Under the pieces are notes generated by a model that saw only the letters and a list, made by a program, of their open reading frames with translations, did no database searches and had not been told where the DNA came from. The position numbers and the translations under genes were made by a program. From positions 248,001 to 312,000 of the forward strand of contig JBBQBI010000002.1 of assembly GCA_038363005.1 (NCBI GenBank): a stretch of 64,000 bases of DNA. The letters run 5' to 3'. The stretch is from JAKOWB01 sp038363005. Its GTDB lineage: Bacteria; Pseudomonadota; Alphaproteobacteria; Kiloniellales; JACOMY01. Below are positions 17,431-25,895 of the stretch, one piece after another. The stretch's first letter is position 1. Each line of letters starts with the position of its first letter.

Positions 17431-18823
17431 GCACGTTGGTCGAACCCGGGGTGCCGAAGGGCACGCCGGCGGTGATGACGATCTTGTCGCCGGACTTCGC
17501 CAGGCCCTCGGCCAGCGCAATGTGGCCGGCCTTTTCGGCCATCTCGCGGAACGACTGGATGTCCTCGGTCATCACGCAGTGCGCGCCCCACAGCATGGCG
17601 AGGCGCCGCGCCGTGGCCTGGCTGGCGGTCAGCACCAGGATCGGTACGTCCGGCCGCTCGCGCGCCGCGCGCACCGCGGTGGAGCCCGAGGTGGTGTAGC
17701 TGATGATCAGCGCCGCCTTGATCGTGGCGGCGACCTGCGCCGCCGCGCCGCTGATCGCATCCGGCGCCGTCGCCTCGAGCGGCGGGCGCAGCGCGTGCAG
17801 CACGGCGGGATACAGCGGGTCGCGCTCGGTCGCGGCGATGATGCGACTCATGGTCGAGACTGCCTCGACCGGATATTTGCCGGCCGCCGACTCGGCCGAC
17901 AGCATCACCGCGTCAGCGCCGTCATAGATCGCCGTGGCGACGTCGGACACCTCGGCGCGGGTCGGTGCCGGGGCGGAGATCATCGACTCCAGCATCTGTG
18001 TCGCCACCACCACCGGCTTGCCGGCCAGGCGGCTGGCGCGAACCATTTCCTTCTGCCAGCGCGGCACCGACTCGAGCGGCATTTCCACGCCCAGGTCGCC
18101 GCGCGCCACCATGATGCCGTCCGACAGGTCGACCAGCTCGGCCAGGTGCTCGATCGCCGCCGGCTTCTCGATCTTCGACAGCAGCGCGGCACGGCCGCCG
18201 ATCAGGCGCCGTGCCTCGGCCACGTCTTCGGGCCGCTGTACGAAGGACAGCGCCACCCAGTCGACGTCGAGGCCCAGGCCATAGGCCAGGTCGGAGCGGT
18301 CCTTTTCGGTCAGGGGCGAGATCGGCAGCACGGCGCCCGGCACGTTGACGCCCTTGCGATCGCTGAGGCGCCCGCCAACCAGCACGATGCAGTCGGCTGA
18401 CTCCGCGGTGGCGCGCTCGACGCGCAGCCGCAGCTTGCCGTCGTCGATCAGCAGCTCGTCGCCGGCCTTGATGGCGGCGAAGATCTCGCGGTGTGGCAGC
18501 GGCGCGCGGGTCTGATTGCCCGGCGTGAGGTCGAGGTCGAGGCGGAAGGACTGGCCGTTCACCAGCTCGATGGCGCCGCCCTCGATGCGGCCGACCCGCA
18601 GCTTCGGCCCCTGCAGGTCCATCAGCACGCCGAGTGGCCGGCCGAGCGCGCGCTCGATGGCGCGGATCGCCTCGACCAGCGGCTTCTTGTCCTCCTGTGT
18701 GCCGTGGGAAAAGTTCAGGCGGAAGACATCGGCGCCCGCCAGGGCGAGCGCGCGGATCATCTCCGGCGTCGAGGAGGCGGGGCCGAGGGTGGCGAGGATC
18801 TTGGCTTTTCTGTCGCGTCGCAT
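17408..18823 (-). CDS. pyk: Pyruvate kinase
   Basis: Converts phosphoenolpyruvate and ADP to pyruvate and ATP. The 471-aa length is normal for the bacterial enzyme. Visible signatures are KILATLGPASSTPEMI at the N terminus, GADVFRLNFSHG, MVARGDLGVEM, the active-site region KPVVVATQMLESM and DGADAVMLSAESAAGKYPVEAV. The C-terminal domain (LIISYTTSGSTAVRAARERP) is complete. It lies downstream of, and on the same strand as, the MFS-glycerate kinase pair, separated from it by a REP-like repeat pair; the three resemble the ttuB-ttuD-ttuE order of tartrate utilisation loci, where pyruvate kinase is ttuE. Confidence 0.96.
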   Translation of the reverse strand: MRRDRKAKILATLGPASSTPEMIRALALAGADVFRLNFSHGTQEDKKPLVEAIRAIERALGRPLGVLMDLQGPKLRVGRIEGGAIELVNGQSFRLDLDLTPGNQTRAPLPHREIFAAIKAGDELLIDDGKLRLRVERATAESADCIVLVGGRLSDRKGVNVPGAVLPISPLTEKDRSDLAYGLGLDVDWVALSFVQRPEDVAEARRLIGGRAALLSKIEKPAAIEHLAELVDLSDGIMVARGDLGVEMPLESVPRWQKEMVRASRLAGKPVVVATQMLESMISAPAPTRAEVSDVATAIYDGADAVMLSAESAAGKYPVEAVSTMSRIIAATERDPLYPAVLHALRPPLEATAPDAISGAAAQVAATIKAALIISYTTSGSTAVRAARERPDVPILVLTASQATARRLAMLWGAHCVMTEDIQSFREMAEKAGHIALAEGLAKSGDKIVITAGVPFGTPGSTNVLRIERVP

Positions 18824-18884
18824 GGGTGGAGTGTAGCCGGTTTGCTGTGACTATGCGGTGGCTAGTAATCGAAAGAACCGAACG

Positions 18885-18924
18885 CCCTCACCCTACCCTC
18901 TCCCGCCAAAAGCGGGAGAGGGGG
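18885..18924. repeat. REP-like palindrome, copy 3
   Basis: CCCTCACCC then CCCTCTCCCGC / GCGGGAGAGGG, nearly identical in core to the copy at 2535-2576. It lies between the glycerate kinase stop and the pyruvate kinase start. Confidence 0.8.
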
Positions 18925-18951
18925 TGCTCTCGGCTCGGTTCGGAGACCTTC

Positions 18952-18995
18952 TGCCCCCTCTCCCGCTTCTGGCGGGAGAGGGGGGGGGTGAGGGG
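18952..18995. repeat. REP-like palindrome, copy 4 (inverted to copy 3)
   Basis: CCCCCTCTCCCGC / GCGGGAGAGGG then GTGAGGGG. With copy 3 it forms a head-to-head pair 27 bp apart, ending 10 bp from the glycerate kinase stop codon. Confidence 0.8.
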
Positions 18996-19005
18996 CTAGA
19001 TCGGT

Positions 19006-20277
19006 TCACAACACCAGCACCGCCCTGAAGTCGTTGACGTTTGTCATCGTCGGCCCGGTGACCAGCAGGTCGCCGATGGCCTGGAAGAAGCCATAGGCAT
19101 CGTTGTTGGCCAGGTCTGCGGCGCCGCTGTGCCCGGCGGCGCGGGCGCGGTCCAGGCTGTCGGGCGCCAGCAGGGCGCCGGCATTGTCCTCGCTGCCGTC
19201 GATGCCGTCGGTGTCGGCGGCCAGGCCCCAGATGCCGGGCGCCCCCTGCAGCGCGACGCCAAGTGCCAGCAGGAACTCGGCATTGCGCCCGCCGCGGCCC
19301 TTGCCCTTCAAGGTCACCGTGGTCTCGCCGCCCGACAGCAAAACCGCCGGCGCCGGGGCGGGCTGGCCGTGGCGGCGGATTTGCAGCGCGATCCCGGCCA
19401 TGACCTTGGCGACCTCGCGTGCCTCGCCCTCGATGGCGTCGCCCAGGATTACAGGTGTCACGCCGACGGCGCGGGCCGCCGCCGCGGCGGCCTCCAGCGA
19501 GGCCTGCGGCCGGGCGATCAGGTGGACCTGGTTGCCGGCCAGGCGCCGGTCGCCGGGCTTCGGCGTCTCGTCGTGGCCCTGTTCCAGATGGCGGGCGACG
19601 GCGGCCGGTGGCGTGATGCCGTAGCGCGCGATGACGCGGCGCGCATCCGCTACCGTCGTGGGGTCCGGCACCGTCGGGCCGGAGGCGATGACGGCCGGGT
19701 CGTCGCCCGGCACGTCGCTGATCACCAGGGTCACCACCTGCGCCGGAAAGGCCGCGGCGGCCAGCCGCCCGCCCTTGATGGCGGAGAGGTGCTTGCGCAG
19801 GCAGTTCATCTCGTCGATCGCCGCGCCGCAGGCCAGCAGCGCCTTGTTCACCGCCTGCTTGTCCTCCAGCGTCAGGCCCTCCGCCGGCAGGCTGAGCAGT
19901 GCCGAGCCGCCGCCGGACATCAGGCAGAGCACCAGGTCGTCGGCCGTGGCGTCCTGGGCGATCTGCAGGATGCGGCGTGCCGCGTCGCGCCCGGCGGCGT
20001 CGGGCACCGGGTGCGCGGCCTCGACGATCTCGATGCGGCGGCAGGGCACGCCGTGGCCGTAGCGGGTGACCACCAAGCCCTCCAGCGGGCCGGTCCAGGA
20101 CTGCTCCACCGCCGCGGCCATGGCGGCCGAGGCCTTGCCGGCGCCGAGCACGATCAGGCGGCCACGGGGTGGTGCCTTGGGCAGGAAGTGCGGCACCACC
20201 TTGGCCGGCTGCGCCACGGCGAGCGCGGCGTCGAACAGCTGGCGGAGTAGGGCGCGGGGATCGGTGATGCGGCTCAT
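19006..20277 (-). CDS. ttuD: Glycerate 2-kinase / hydroxypyruvate reductase-type protein (MOFRL family)
   Basis: A 423-aa protein of the GckA/TtuD family that phosphorylates D-glycerate to 2-phosphoglycerate (older literature calls TtuD a hydroxypyruvate reductase). The N-terminal domain has IVLGAGKASAAMAAAVEQ and LMSGGGSALLSLPA, and the C-terminal MOFRL domain has LLSGGETTVTLKGKGRGGRN and ADTDGIDGSEDNAGAL. The ATG at 20277 overlaps the stop of the upstream MFS gene as ATGA, indicating translational coupling and excluding the long in-frame extension to 20367. Its product 2-phosphoglycerate feeds enolase and then the neighbouring pyruvate kinase. Confidence 0.9.
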   Translation of the reverse strand: MSRITDPRALLRQLFDAALAVAQPAKVVPHFLPKAPPRGRLIVLGAGKASAAMAAAVEQSWTGPLEGLVVTRYGHGVPCRRIEIVEAAHPVPDAAGRDAARRILQIAQDATADDLVLCLMSGGGSALLSLPAEGLTLEDKQAVNKALLACGAAIDEMNCLRKHLSAIKGGRLAAAAFPAQVVTLVISDVPGDDPAVIASGPTVPDPTTVADARRVIARYGITPPAAVARHLEQGHDETPKPGDRRLAGNQVHLIARPQASLEAAAAAARAVGVTPVILGDAIEGEAREVAKVMAGIALQIRRHGQPAPAPAVLLSGGETTVTLKGKGRGGRNAEFLLALGVALQGAPGIWGLAADTDGIDGSEDNAGALLAPDSLDRARAAGHSGAADLANNDAYGFFQAIGDLLVTGPTMTNVNDFRAVLVL

Positions 20278-21554
20278 CCGCTTGTTTTGGCTGGGTGCGG
20301 TTCCCTGAGCAAGAGGCTCAAGAGCAGCGCCAGCAGCAGAAACACGATCAGGCAGGAGAAAGCCCACCCGAAGGTGTCGGGGCTGTAGAGTCGGGCTCCC
20401 TTGTCGGTGGCGCCGTCCCAGCCGAGGTCGAGCAGGAAGCCGATGAAGGGCTGGAAGATCGCCCCGGTGGCGGTGACCGCGCCGTTCACCAGGCCCAGCG
20501 CCGCGCCGGTCTCCTCCGTCGGGTTATAGAAGCGCGCCATGGCGAAGCCCACCACCATGGTGCCGGCGCCTGCCCCGGTCAGGAAGAACAGCACCGCCAG
20601 CAGCCAGTTTGGCAGCGGCAGGTAGAGCAGCGGCACCATGGTCGCCAGGGTCAGCAGGCAGCCACCCTGCAGCACCGCCTTGCGCCGCCCCAGGCGATCC
20701 GACAGCCAGCCGCCGGCCGGCGACCCCAGCGCCCAGCCGAGCAGCAGGATCGAGGTCATGGTGCCGGCCTCCGGCCGCGTGTAGCCGTGCGTCTGCATCA
20801 GCCAGGCGACGCCCCAGAAGCCGGCGAAGGCCAGCATGGGCGCCGACATGGCGGCGCCGATGAAGCAGACGATCAGGTTCTGCCGGCGCGCCACGACACG
20901 CTTCAGGCTGTGCCACAGCGCCCGCGCGCCGCCGGCCTGCGGCGCATGACCGGCCATGCCAGGCGGCCGGTCGCGCACCAGCAGCCAGACTGTCAGCGCC
21001 AGCGCCAGGCCGGGCAGGGCCGACGCGATCAGGCTTTCGCGCCAGCCGAAGGCGTCGACCGCCAGGCCCAGCGGCCCCTGCGCCAGGGCGCCGCCGGCCA
21101 TGCCGGCCATCATGGTCATGCCGACCACCTGGGCGAAGCGTGTCGGGCTGAACCAGCGCGCCGCCAGGGTCATGCCCGAGACGAAGGCGAAGCCGGCGCC
21201 GAAGCCGACCAGCAGCCGGCAGGCATAGGCGGCATAGACATCGTGCACCGCGGCGAAGCCGACCGTGGCCAGGGCACAGATCGTTATGCCGGCGGCCATC
21301 AGCCGGCGCGGCCCGTAGCGATCGACCAGCAGCCCGATGGGAATCTGCATCCCGGCGTAGGTGTAGAAATAGCAGGCCGAAAGATTGCCGACCGACAGCC
21401 CGTCAAGCTGCAGCTCGCGCTGCAGCTGGTCGCCCATGACGCTGGGCGCGAAGCGCTGGAAGAAGCCATAGAAGAAGCAGAGCGCGCCCAGGCCCCACAT
21501 GAGCCAGGGGCGCCAGGCAGGGATCTGTTGCGCAGGGGCGGCGGCGGCGGTCAT
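20274..21554 (-). CDS. MFS transporter coupled to glycerate kinase
   Basis: A 426-aa carrier with about 12 membrane segments. GLLVDRYGPRRLMAAGITI is the conserved loop between helices 2 and 3, and GGWLSDRLGRRKAVLQGG its second-half counterpart. It is the first gene of a pair with the glycerate kinase (4-bp ATGA overlap at 20274-20277), so glycerate, tartronate, tartrate or a related hydroxy acid is the likely cargo by context; the TtuB tartrate carrier occupies the same place in Agrobacterium. Sequence alone does not fix the substrate. Confidence 0.85.
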   Translation of the reverse strand: MTAAAAPAQQIPAWRPWLMWGLGALCFFYGFFQRFAPSVMGDQLQRELQLDGLSVGNLSACYFYTYAGMQIPIGLLVDRYGPRRLMAAGITICALATVGFAAVHDVYAAYACRLLVGFGAGFAFVSGMTLAARWFSPTRFAQVVGMTMMAGMAGGALAQGPLGLAVDAFGWRESLIASALPGLALALTVWLLVRDRPPGMAGHAPQAGGARALWHSLKRVVARRQNLIVCFIGAAMSAPMLAFAGFWGVAWLMQTHGYTRPEAGTMTSILLLGWALGSPAGGWLSDRLGRRKAVLQGGCLLTLATMVPLLYLPLPNWLLAVLFFLTGAGAGTMVVGFAMARFYNPTEETGAALGLVNGAVTATGAIFQPFIGFLLDLGWDGATDKGARLYSPDTFGWAFSCLIVFLLLALLLSLLLREPHPAKTSG

Positions 21555-21702
21555 GCGCCCAGTCAGTCAGGGCCTTTTTCCCCGGTCAAGCCCGACGCGG
21601 CGCGGGGCGCCATGCCAGCGCGGCAGCCGTGCCCCCACGCGACTGCGCGTGGCAGTGCAACGGCCGCCGTGTTACCGGACTGACGGCAAGGGAGGCGTTG
21701 CG

Positions 21703-22635
21703 ATGAGCGCGGTGGCGGCACGGCCAGGGGTCGATCCGGCACGCCTGAAGGGCGTGCTGCTGGTGCTGCTGGCGGCCACGGTGTGGTCGAGCGGCGGGCC
21801 GCTGATGCGTGCCATCGAGCAGGCGACGCCCTGGCAGATACTGTTCTGGCGTTCCAGCGCCATGTTCCTGGTGATCGCGCTCTATGCCCTGCTGGTGCAG
21901 CGGCTTGAGTTGCGCCGCGCGCTGCGTGGCTTTGGCTGGCTTGGCGTGCTCAGCGGTGCCTTCGTCGCCGGCGCCTTCTCGCTTTCCATCGTGGCGCTGG
22001 AACACACCACCGTGGCCAACACGCTGTTCATGGTGGCGGTCAGCCCGCTGGTCGCCGCCGTGCTGGGCGGCCTGCTGCTCAAGGAATCGGTGCGCCGCGC
22101 CACCTGGTTCGCGCTCGGGCTGGCGGCGATCGGCCTGGCGGTCATGCTGTGGGAGGGCTTCGACGGCGGCTCGCCGCTGGGCAACTTCGCCGCCTTCGGC
22201 TCGGCTGCCTCCTTCGCCTGCTTCAACGTCACCTATCGCCGCGCCGAGCTGATCGGCCGCAAGCAGGAGATGAGCGTCGTGCTGGCGGTCGGCGCGCTGA
22301 TCGGCATCGCGGTCAGCGGTACCACCGCGCTGGTCGAGGGCAGTGGCCTAGCGCTTGGCACCGCCGACCTGCTCTATTCCCTGGCCTTCGGCGTGTTCCA
22401 GGTCGGCCTGGGCTTCATCCTCTTCACCAACGGCGCGCGCCACCTGACCGCCGCCGAGGCGACGCTTCTGGCGCTGCTCGAAGTCGTGCTGTCGCCGACC
22501 TGGACCTGGCTGATCTTCGGCGAGGAGCCCAGCCCCCTGGGGCTGGTCGGCGGTGTCATCCTGCTGGCCGCCATGGTGTTGCAGGCGGCCAGCGGCATGC
22601 GCCGCCGCCGCGCGCCGCCCGGGTTGGTGACGTGA
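21703..22635 (+). CDS. EamA/DMT family permease, tandem copy 1
   Basis: 310 aa, ten predicted membrane helices in two EamA repeats. LLVLLAATVWSSGGPLMRAI opens the first, and GFILFTNGARHLTAAEATLL and LEVVLSPTWTWLIFGEEPS close the second. The start at 21703 has GGGAGG 7 bases upstream; the longer frame back to 21499 is a GC-rich extension without homology. It is first of three consecutive EamA genes with the same internal motifs, so an ancient tandem duplication is likely. Export of a metabolite or amino acid is typical for the family; the substrate is unknown. Confidence 0.88.
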   Translation: MSAVAARPGVDPARLKGVLLVLLAATVWSSGGPLMRAIEQATPWQILFWRSSAMFLVIALYALLVQRLELRRALRGFGWLGVLSGAFVAGAFSLSIVALEHTTVANTLFMVAVSPLVAAVLGGLLLKESVRRATWFALGLAAIGLAVMLWEGFDGGSPLGNFAAFGSAASFACFNVTYRRAELIGRKQEMSVVLAVGALIGIAVSGTTALVEGSGLALGTADLLYSLAFGVFQVGLGFILFTNGARHLTAAEATLLALLEVVLSPTWTWLIFGEEPSPLGLVGGVILLAAMVLQAASGMRRRRAPPGLVT

Positions 22636-22648
22636 GGTGCCCGGTGAC

Positions 22649-23587
22649 ATGAGCGCCGTTGCCCGTGGTCTGCCGGTCGCCGACGCTGCGCGTCTCAGGG
22701 GCGTGCTGCTGCTGCTGGCCAGCGGGTTGGTCGCCTCCTGCGGCGGGCCGCTGTTCCGCGCCATCGAGCAGGCCAGCGCCTGGCAGGTGCTGTTTTACCG
22801 CGCGCTGGGCATGCTGCTGGTGGTCGGGTTCTATGCCTGGGCGCGCGCCGGCTGGCGCTTCGGCGCGGCCTTCGGCGGCCTGGGTTGGCGCGGCCTGGGC
22901 GCGGCGCTCTGCCTGACCTGCGCCTTCGTTTGCTACATCACGGCGCTCAGCCTCACCACTGTGGCCAACACCATGTTCATGGTGGCGGCTGGCCCGCTGG
23001 TCGGTGCGCTGCTGGGGCGGCTCTTCCTGGGCGACCGGGTACGGCTGGTGACCTGGCTGGCCATGGGCATCGCCACTGCCGGCATCGCCGTGATGGTCGG
23101 TGACAGTCTGGCCAGCGGGCAGTTCTGGGGCAACCTCGCCGGCTTCGGCGCCGGCGGCTGGTTCGCCTGTTTCGCCGTGATCCTGCGCGGCGCCGCGCTG
23201 AACGGCCACCGCATCGATGCCAACGCCGCGCTCTGCGCTGGCGGCCTGATCGGCATGGTGGTCTGCGCCGCCATCACGACGGCCGACGGCAGCGGCCTGC
23301 TGCTGTCCCCCGCCGACACCGGCTATGCCCTGGCGCTGGGCGTGGTGCAGCTCGGCCTGGCGCTGATCTTCTTCACCATCGGCGCGCGCTACCTGCAGGC
23401 GGCCGAGGCCATGCTGCTGGCGCTGCTGGAGGTGGTGCTCAGCCCCTTCTGGACCTGGCTGATCTTCGCCGAGCGGCCGAGCGACCTGGGCCTGCTGGGC
23501 GGCCTGATCCTGCTGGGCGCCATGGTGCTGCAGGGGGCCTGGGGCCTGCGTCCTCGCCGCGCCGCCGTGTCCGAGATGTTGCCGTGA
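22649..23587 (+). CDS. EamA/DMT family permease, tandem copy 2
   Basis: 312 aa and clearly paralogous to copy 1: both begin MSAVA, both have GGPLxRAIEQAxxWQ, the HTTVANTLFMVA-like stretch (here LTTVANTMFMVAAGPLVGA) and LEVVLSPxWTWLIF. The ATG at 22649 lies 13 bp after the previous stop, with GAGGTG in between as a weak ribosome site. The last 4 bp overlap the start of copy 3. It probably works alone or as a homodimer; heteromeric assembly with its neighbours is possible but speculative. Confidence 0.88.
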   Translation: MSAVARGLPVADAARLRGVLLLLASGLVASCGGPLFRAIEQASAWQVLFYRALGMLLVVGFYAWARAGWRFGAAFGGLGWRGLGAALCLTCAFVCYITALSLTTVANTMFMVAAGPLVGALLGRLFLGDRVRLVTWLAMGIATAGIAVMVGDSLASGQFWGNLAGFGAGGWFACFAVILRGAALNGHRIDANAALCAGGLIGMVVCAAITTADGSGLLLSPADTGYALALGVVQLGLALIFFTIGARYLQAAEAMLLALLEVVLSPFWTWLIFAERPSDLGLLGGLILLGAMVLQGAWGLRPRRAAVSEMLP

Positions 23588-24504
23588 GCGCGGCGCTGCG
23601 TGGCATGACGGCGGCGCAGCCGGGCGGCCACCTGCTGGGCGCCGGCGCGGTGATCCTGGCCGGGCTCTGCTGGTCGGGCGGCGGGCTGTTCTTCCGCCTG
23701 CTGGAGGCCACCGACATCTGGCCGATCCTGGTCTGGCGCTACACCGCGGTGACGCTGTTCTTCGCCGGCTACATCCTGCTCAGGCGGCGCGGGCGCCTCT
23801 TCGCCTTCTGGGCCGAGCTCGGCTGGCGCGCGCCGGCCGGCGGGCTGCTGTTCGCCGGCTCGTCGATCTTTTTCATCTTCGCGCTGAACTACACCACGGT
23901 GTTCAACGCCCTGGTCATGCTCTGCATCCAGCCGCTGCTGGCCGCCGGCCTGGCCTGGGTGTTCCGGCGCGAGCCGGTGCGGCCGGTCACCTGGATCGCC
24001 ATGCTGCTGGCCGTCGCCGGCATCACCATCATGGTGTGGGACAGCCTGGAAAGCGGCGGCTTCTTCGGCAATCTGCTGGCGCTCGGCAGCTCGGTCTGCT
24101 TCGCCAGCTACACAGTCTTCAACCGCGCCATCGGCGCCCGCGACACCGCCCCGCTGGTGATGCTGGGCGGCCTGATCGGCCTGACGCTGGCGCTGGCCAT
24201 GAGCCTGGGCGGCGGCTTCGCCGTGGTGCTGAACCTGCACGACATCGGCCTCTGCTTCGCCATGGGTTGGATGCATCTGGGCCTGGGCTTCATCCTGTTC
24301 AACTTCGGCAGCCGCCTGATCCCCTCGGCCGAGGCCCTGGTGCTGGCGCAGACCGAGATCATCTTCGGTCCCCTCTGGGTCTGGCTGGCCTTCGGCGAGG
24401 CGCCCACCACCTTCGCCCTCTGGGGCGGCCTGGTACTCTTCGCCGCCGTGCTGCTGCAGGCGGGGGATGGGCTCAGGCGGAGGGCCTCAGCCTCCAGGCT
24501 CTAA
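23584..24504 (+). CDS. EamA/DMT family permease, tandem copy 3
   Basis: 306 aa, start GTG overlapping the stop of copy 2 (GTGA), so translation is coupled. It has the same ten-helix plan (GAGAVILAGLCWSGGGLFFR, NYTTVFNALVMLCIQPLLAA, IIFGPLWVWLAFGEAPTTF) but is more diverged than copies 1 and 2, with Gln in AQTEIIFGP where the others have LLEVVLSP. It is the last gene before the abrupt drop in GC content at about 24500. Confidence 0.87.
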   Translation: MSAALRGMTAAQPGGHLLGAGAVILAGLCWSGGGLFFRLLEATDIWPILVWRYTAVTLFFAGYILLRRRGRLFAFWAELGWRAPAGGLLFAGSSIFFIFALNYTTVFNALVMLCIQPLLAAGLAWVFRREPVRPVTWIAMLLAVAGITIMVWDSLESGGFFGNLLALGSSVCFASYTVFNRAIGARDTAPLVMLGGLIGLTLALAMSLGGGFAVVLNLHDIGLCFAMGWMHLGLGFILFNFGSRLIPSAEALVLAQTEIIFGPLWVWLAFGEAPTTFALWGGLVLFAAVLLQAGDGLRRRASASRL

Positions 24505-24561
24505 CTCCTAATAGTGTTGTGAGGGCTCGGAGAAGGAATCGCAGTCACGCTTCAAACACAA

Positions 24562-25341
24562 CTACCCAAGACGTGGGGCGATGATCTTACGTTCAACGTG
24601 TTCACTCCCTTTAGGTGAAATGCGCGCCTTCTCTTCTATTTGATCGAACTCGATCATTCGATTTGCGTGGAGCCGCTTCAAAACTTTTGTTCTAAAATCG
24701 CTTCTTCTTTTATATTCAATTGATGCAACTAAATCTTTCTCAGCGATCCAGCCTAGTTTTTTGTGCAAAAGCAATAGAGTCTGATCTGCCGCGCTAAGCT
24801 TCGTATCCAGGACCCGTTGGATAGAACCGGCCGACCAGATCAACGGCGTCTTGCGCTCCACTAAACCATCAGCGACATTTTGTGCCTCATCTGGATGCAA
24901 ATTATGAAAGATGCGTACTAGTTCAGCAAGTATCCAACTAGCTGTAGAATAAACTGCAGTCGCGTCCATAAAATTGGGATCGACATCACCTCCAACATGA
25001 CCTACGCCGCGATTATTTCGCACCTCATATAGCGCTGGGAGCATGCGCGGGACCAATATGCGCAAGCTCCTATCACCAGGCTGACCTGTATCTTTCCTAG
25101 TTTCCAACGCTCGACAGTCGGCAACCATATTGGGCGGCTTCGTAGGCTTTCCAGCATAAGTTCCTGTTAGGAAGCCATGACAAACCCAATAGACGCACTC
25201 GCAGAATTTGCCGCCATTGAGTTCGGACGGTTCCCAGCGGTGCTCTGAGAAATTTGAGGCAATCTCCCGATAGGTCTCGAAAAGAGGTTTGCGCAGTCCC
25301 TCAGGAATTTTTGCCAATAGCTTGGACTTATCTGGCGTCAT
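24562..25341 (-). CDS. HEPN-like protein of unknown family, candidate RNase effector of a two-gene cassette
   Basis: 259 aa, recognised only by features. Near residues 108-115 it reads RNNRGVGH, fitting the R-x(4-6)-H motif of HEPN ribonucleases with the usual polar residue after Arg, and the flanking text (LPALYEVRNN, HVGGDV) resembles Abi-C type HEPN domains. The N-terminal part has a Cys/Trp-rich helix (CECVYWVCHGFLTG) and a basic loop. The last 60 residues (SIEYKRRSDFRTKVLKRLHANRMIEFD then ARISPKGSEHVERKI) look like a winged helix. The ATG overlaps the upstream stop as ATGA with GGGAG ahead of it. Base composition is very different from the neighbours (20 GC of 60 at 24661-24720). Function is inferred, not shown. 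Confidence 0.7.
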   Translation of the reverse strand: MTPDKSKLLAKIPEGLRKPLFETYREIASNFSEHRWEPSELNGGKFCECVYWVCHGFLTGTYAGKPTKPPNMVADCRALETRKDTGQPGDRSLRILVPRMLPALYEVRNNRGVGHVGGDVDPNFMDATAVYSTASWILAELVRIFHNLHPDEAQNVADGLVERKTPLIWSAGSIQRVLDTKLSAADQTLLLLHKKLGWIAEKDLVASIEYKRRSDFRTKVLKRLHANRMIEFDQIEEKARISPKGSEHVERKIIAPRLG

Positions 25342-25895
25342 ATGCTCCCCGCAATTGCCTTAACTAATATCGCTCCAGCGGCCTGTCCTGGACTTGTCAG
25401 CATCCAGCCAGAATTTTTCGAACCTGACAAAGAGTTCCCTTTTCCTTTCAGATATGCAGCGTGATTTGCTTGATCGTAACATCCTAAAGATTTACATGTA
25501 TCTCTTGCATCGTTGTCGCTAAATTTGGCCTCTCCTGTCTCAAGAAAGGCCCTCAAACCCGCGAGAATATAAGCATTCACTGTCTGAACTTTCTTGCTTG
25601 CCCCCGGTGATTGAGCCGCTATTACTTCGACTTTTCCCTCTTGGATGTGAAATACTTGGTTGAGTTGTTCTTTAGACACCGCGTTCGAGCGCATCCAAGA
25701 CGCTGCGCGCATTGGGAGTGCATCCTGTCCAGAGGGAGGCAACCCAGAGCCTGGAGGTTGCGCTCCAACATCTCCGCTCGCATCGCCCAAAAGTGCGAGG
25801 GCAGCATTTACGGCTCTCTTCCGATCATTTGCATCAAGCGGCTCGAGAAGCTGGTATATTTTGGTGCAAACACCGGCTAGGTCATTTTTTGTCAT
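25338..25895 (-). CDS. Uncharacterised protein, first gene of the low-GC HEPN cassette
   Basis: 185 aa, no family recognised. An N-terminal helical segment (LAGVCTKIYQLLEPLDANDRKRAVNAALALLG) is followed by a Gly/Pro-rich hinge (residues about 43-62) and a C-terminal part whose pattern fits a winged helix: VQTVNAYILAGLRAFLETGE, FSDNDARDTCKSLG, YLKGKGN, then GWMLTSPGQAAGAILVKAI. The start at 25895 (AGG 8 bases upstream) is preferred to an in-frame TTG at 25901. It is coupled to the HEPN-like gene by a 4-bp overlap. It could be a partner, antitoxin, sensor or DNA-binding adaptor; nothing in the sequence decides among these. Confidence 0.65.
   Translation of the reverse strand: MTKNDLAGVCTKIYQLLEPLDANDRKRAVNAALALLGDASGDVGAQPPGSGLPPSGQDALPMRAASWMRSNAVSKEQLNQVFHIQEGKVEVIAAQSPGASKKVQTVNAYILAGLRAFLETGEAKFSDNDARDTCKSLGCYDQANHAAYLKGKGNSLSGSKNSGWMLTSPGQAAGAILVKAIAGSI

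Noticed and set aside
19129..20250. A 373-codon plus-strand frame opposite glycerate kinase
   Set aside because: Typical GC-rich mirror of a real gene: Arg/Gly/His/Gln-rich and with no start signal.
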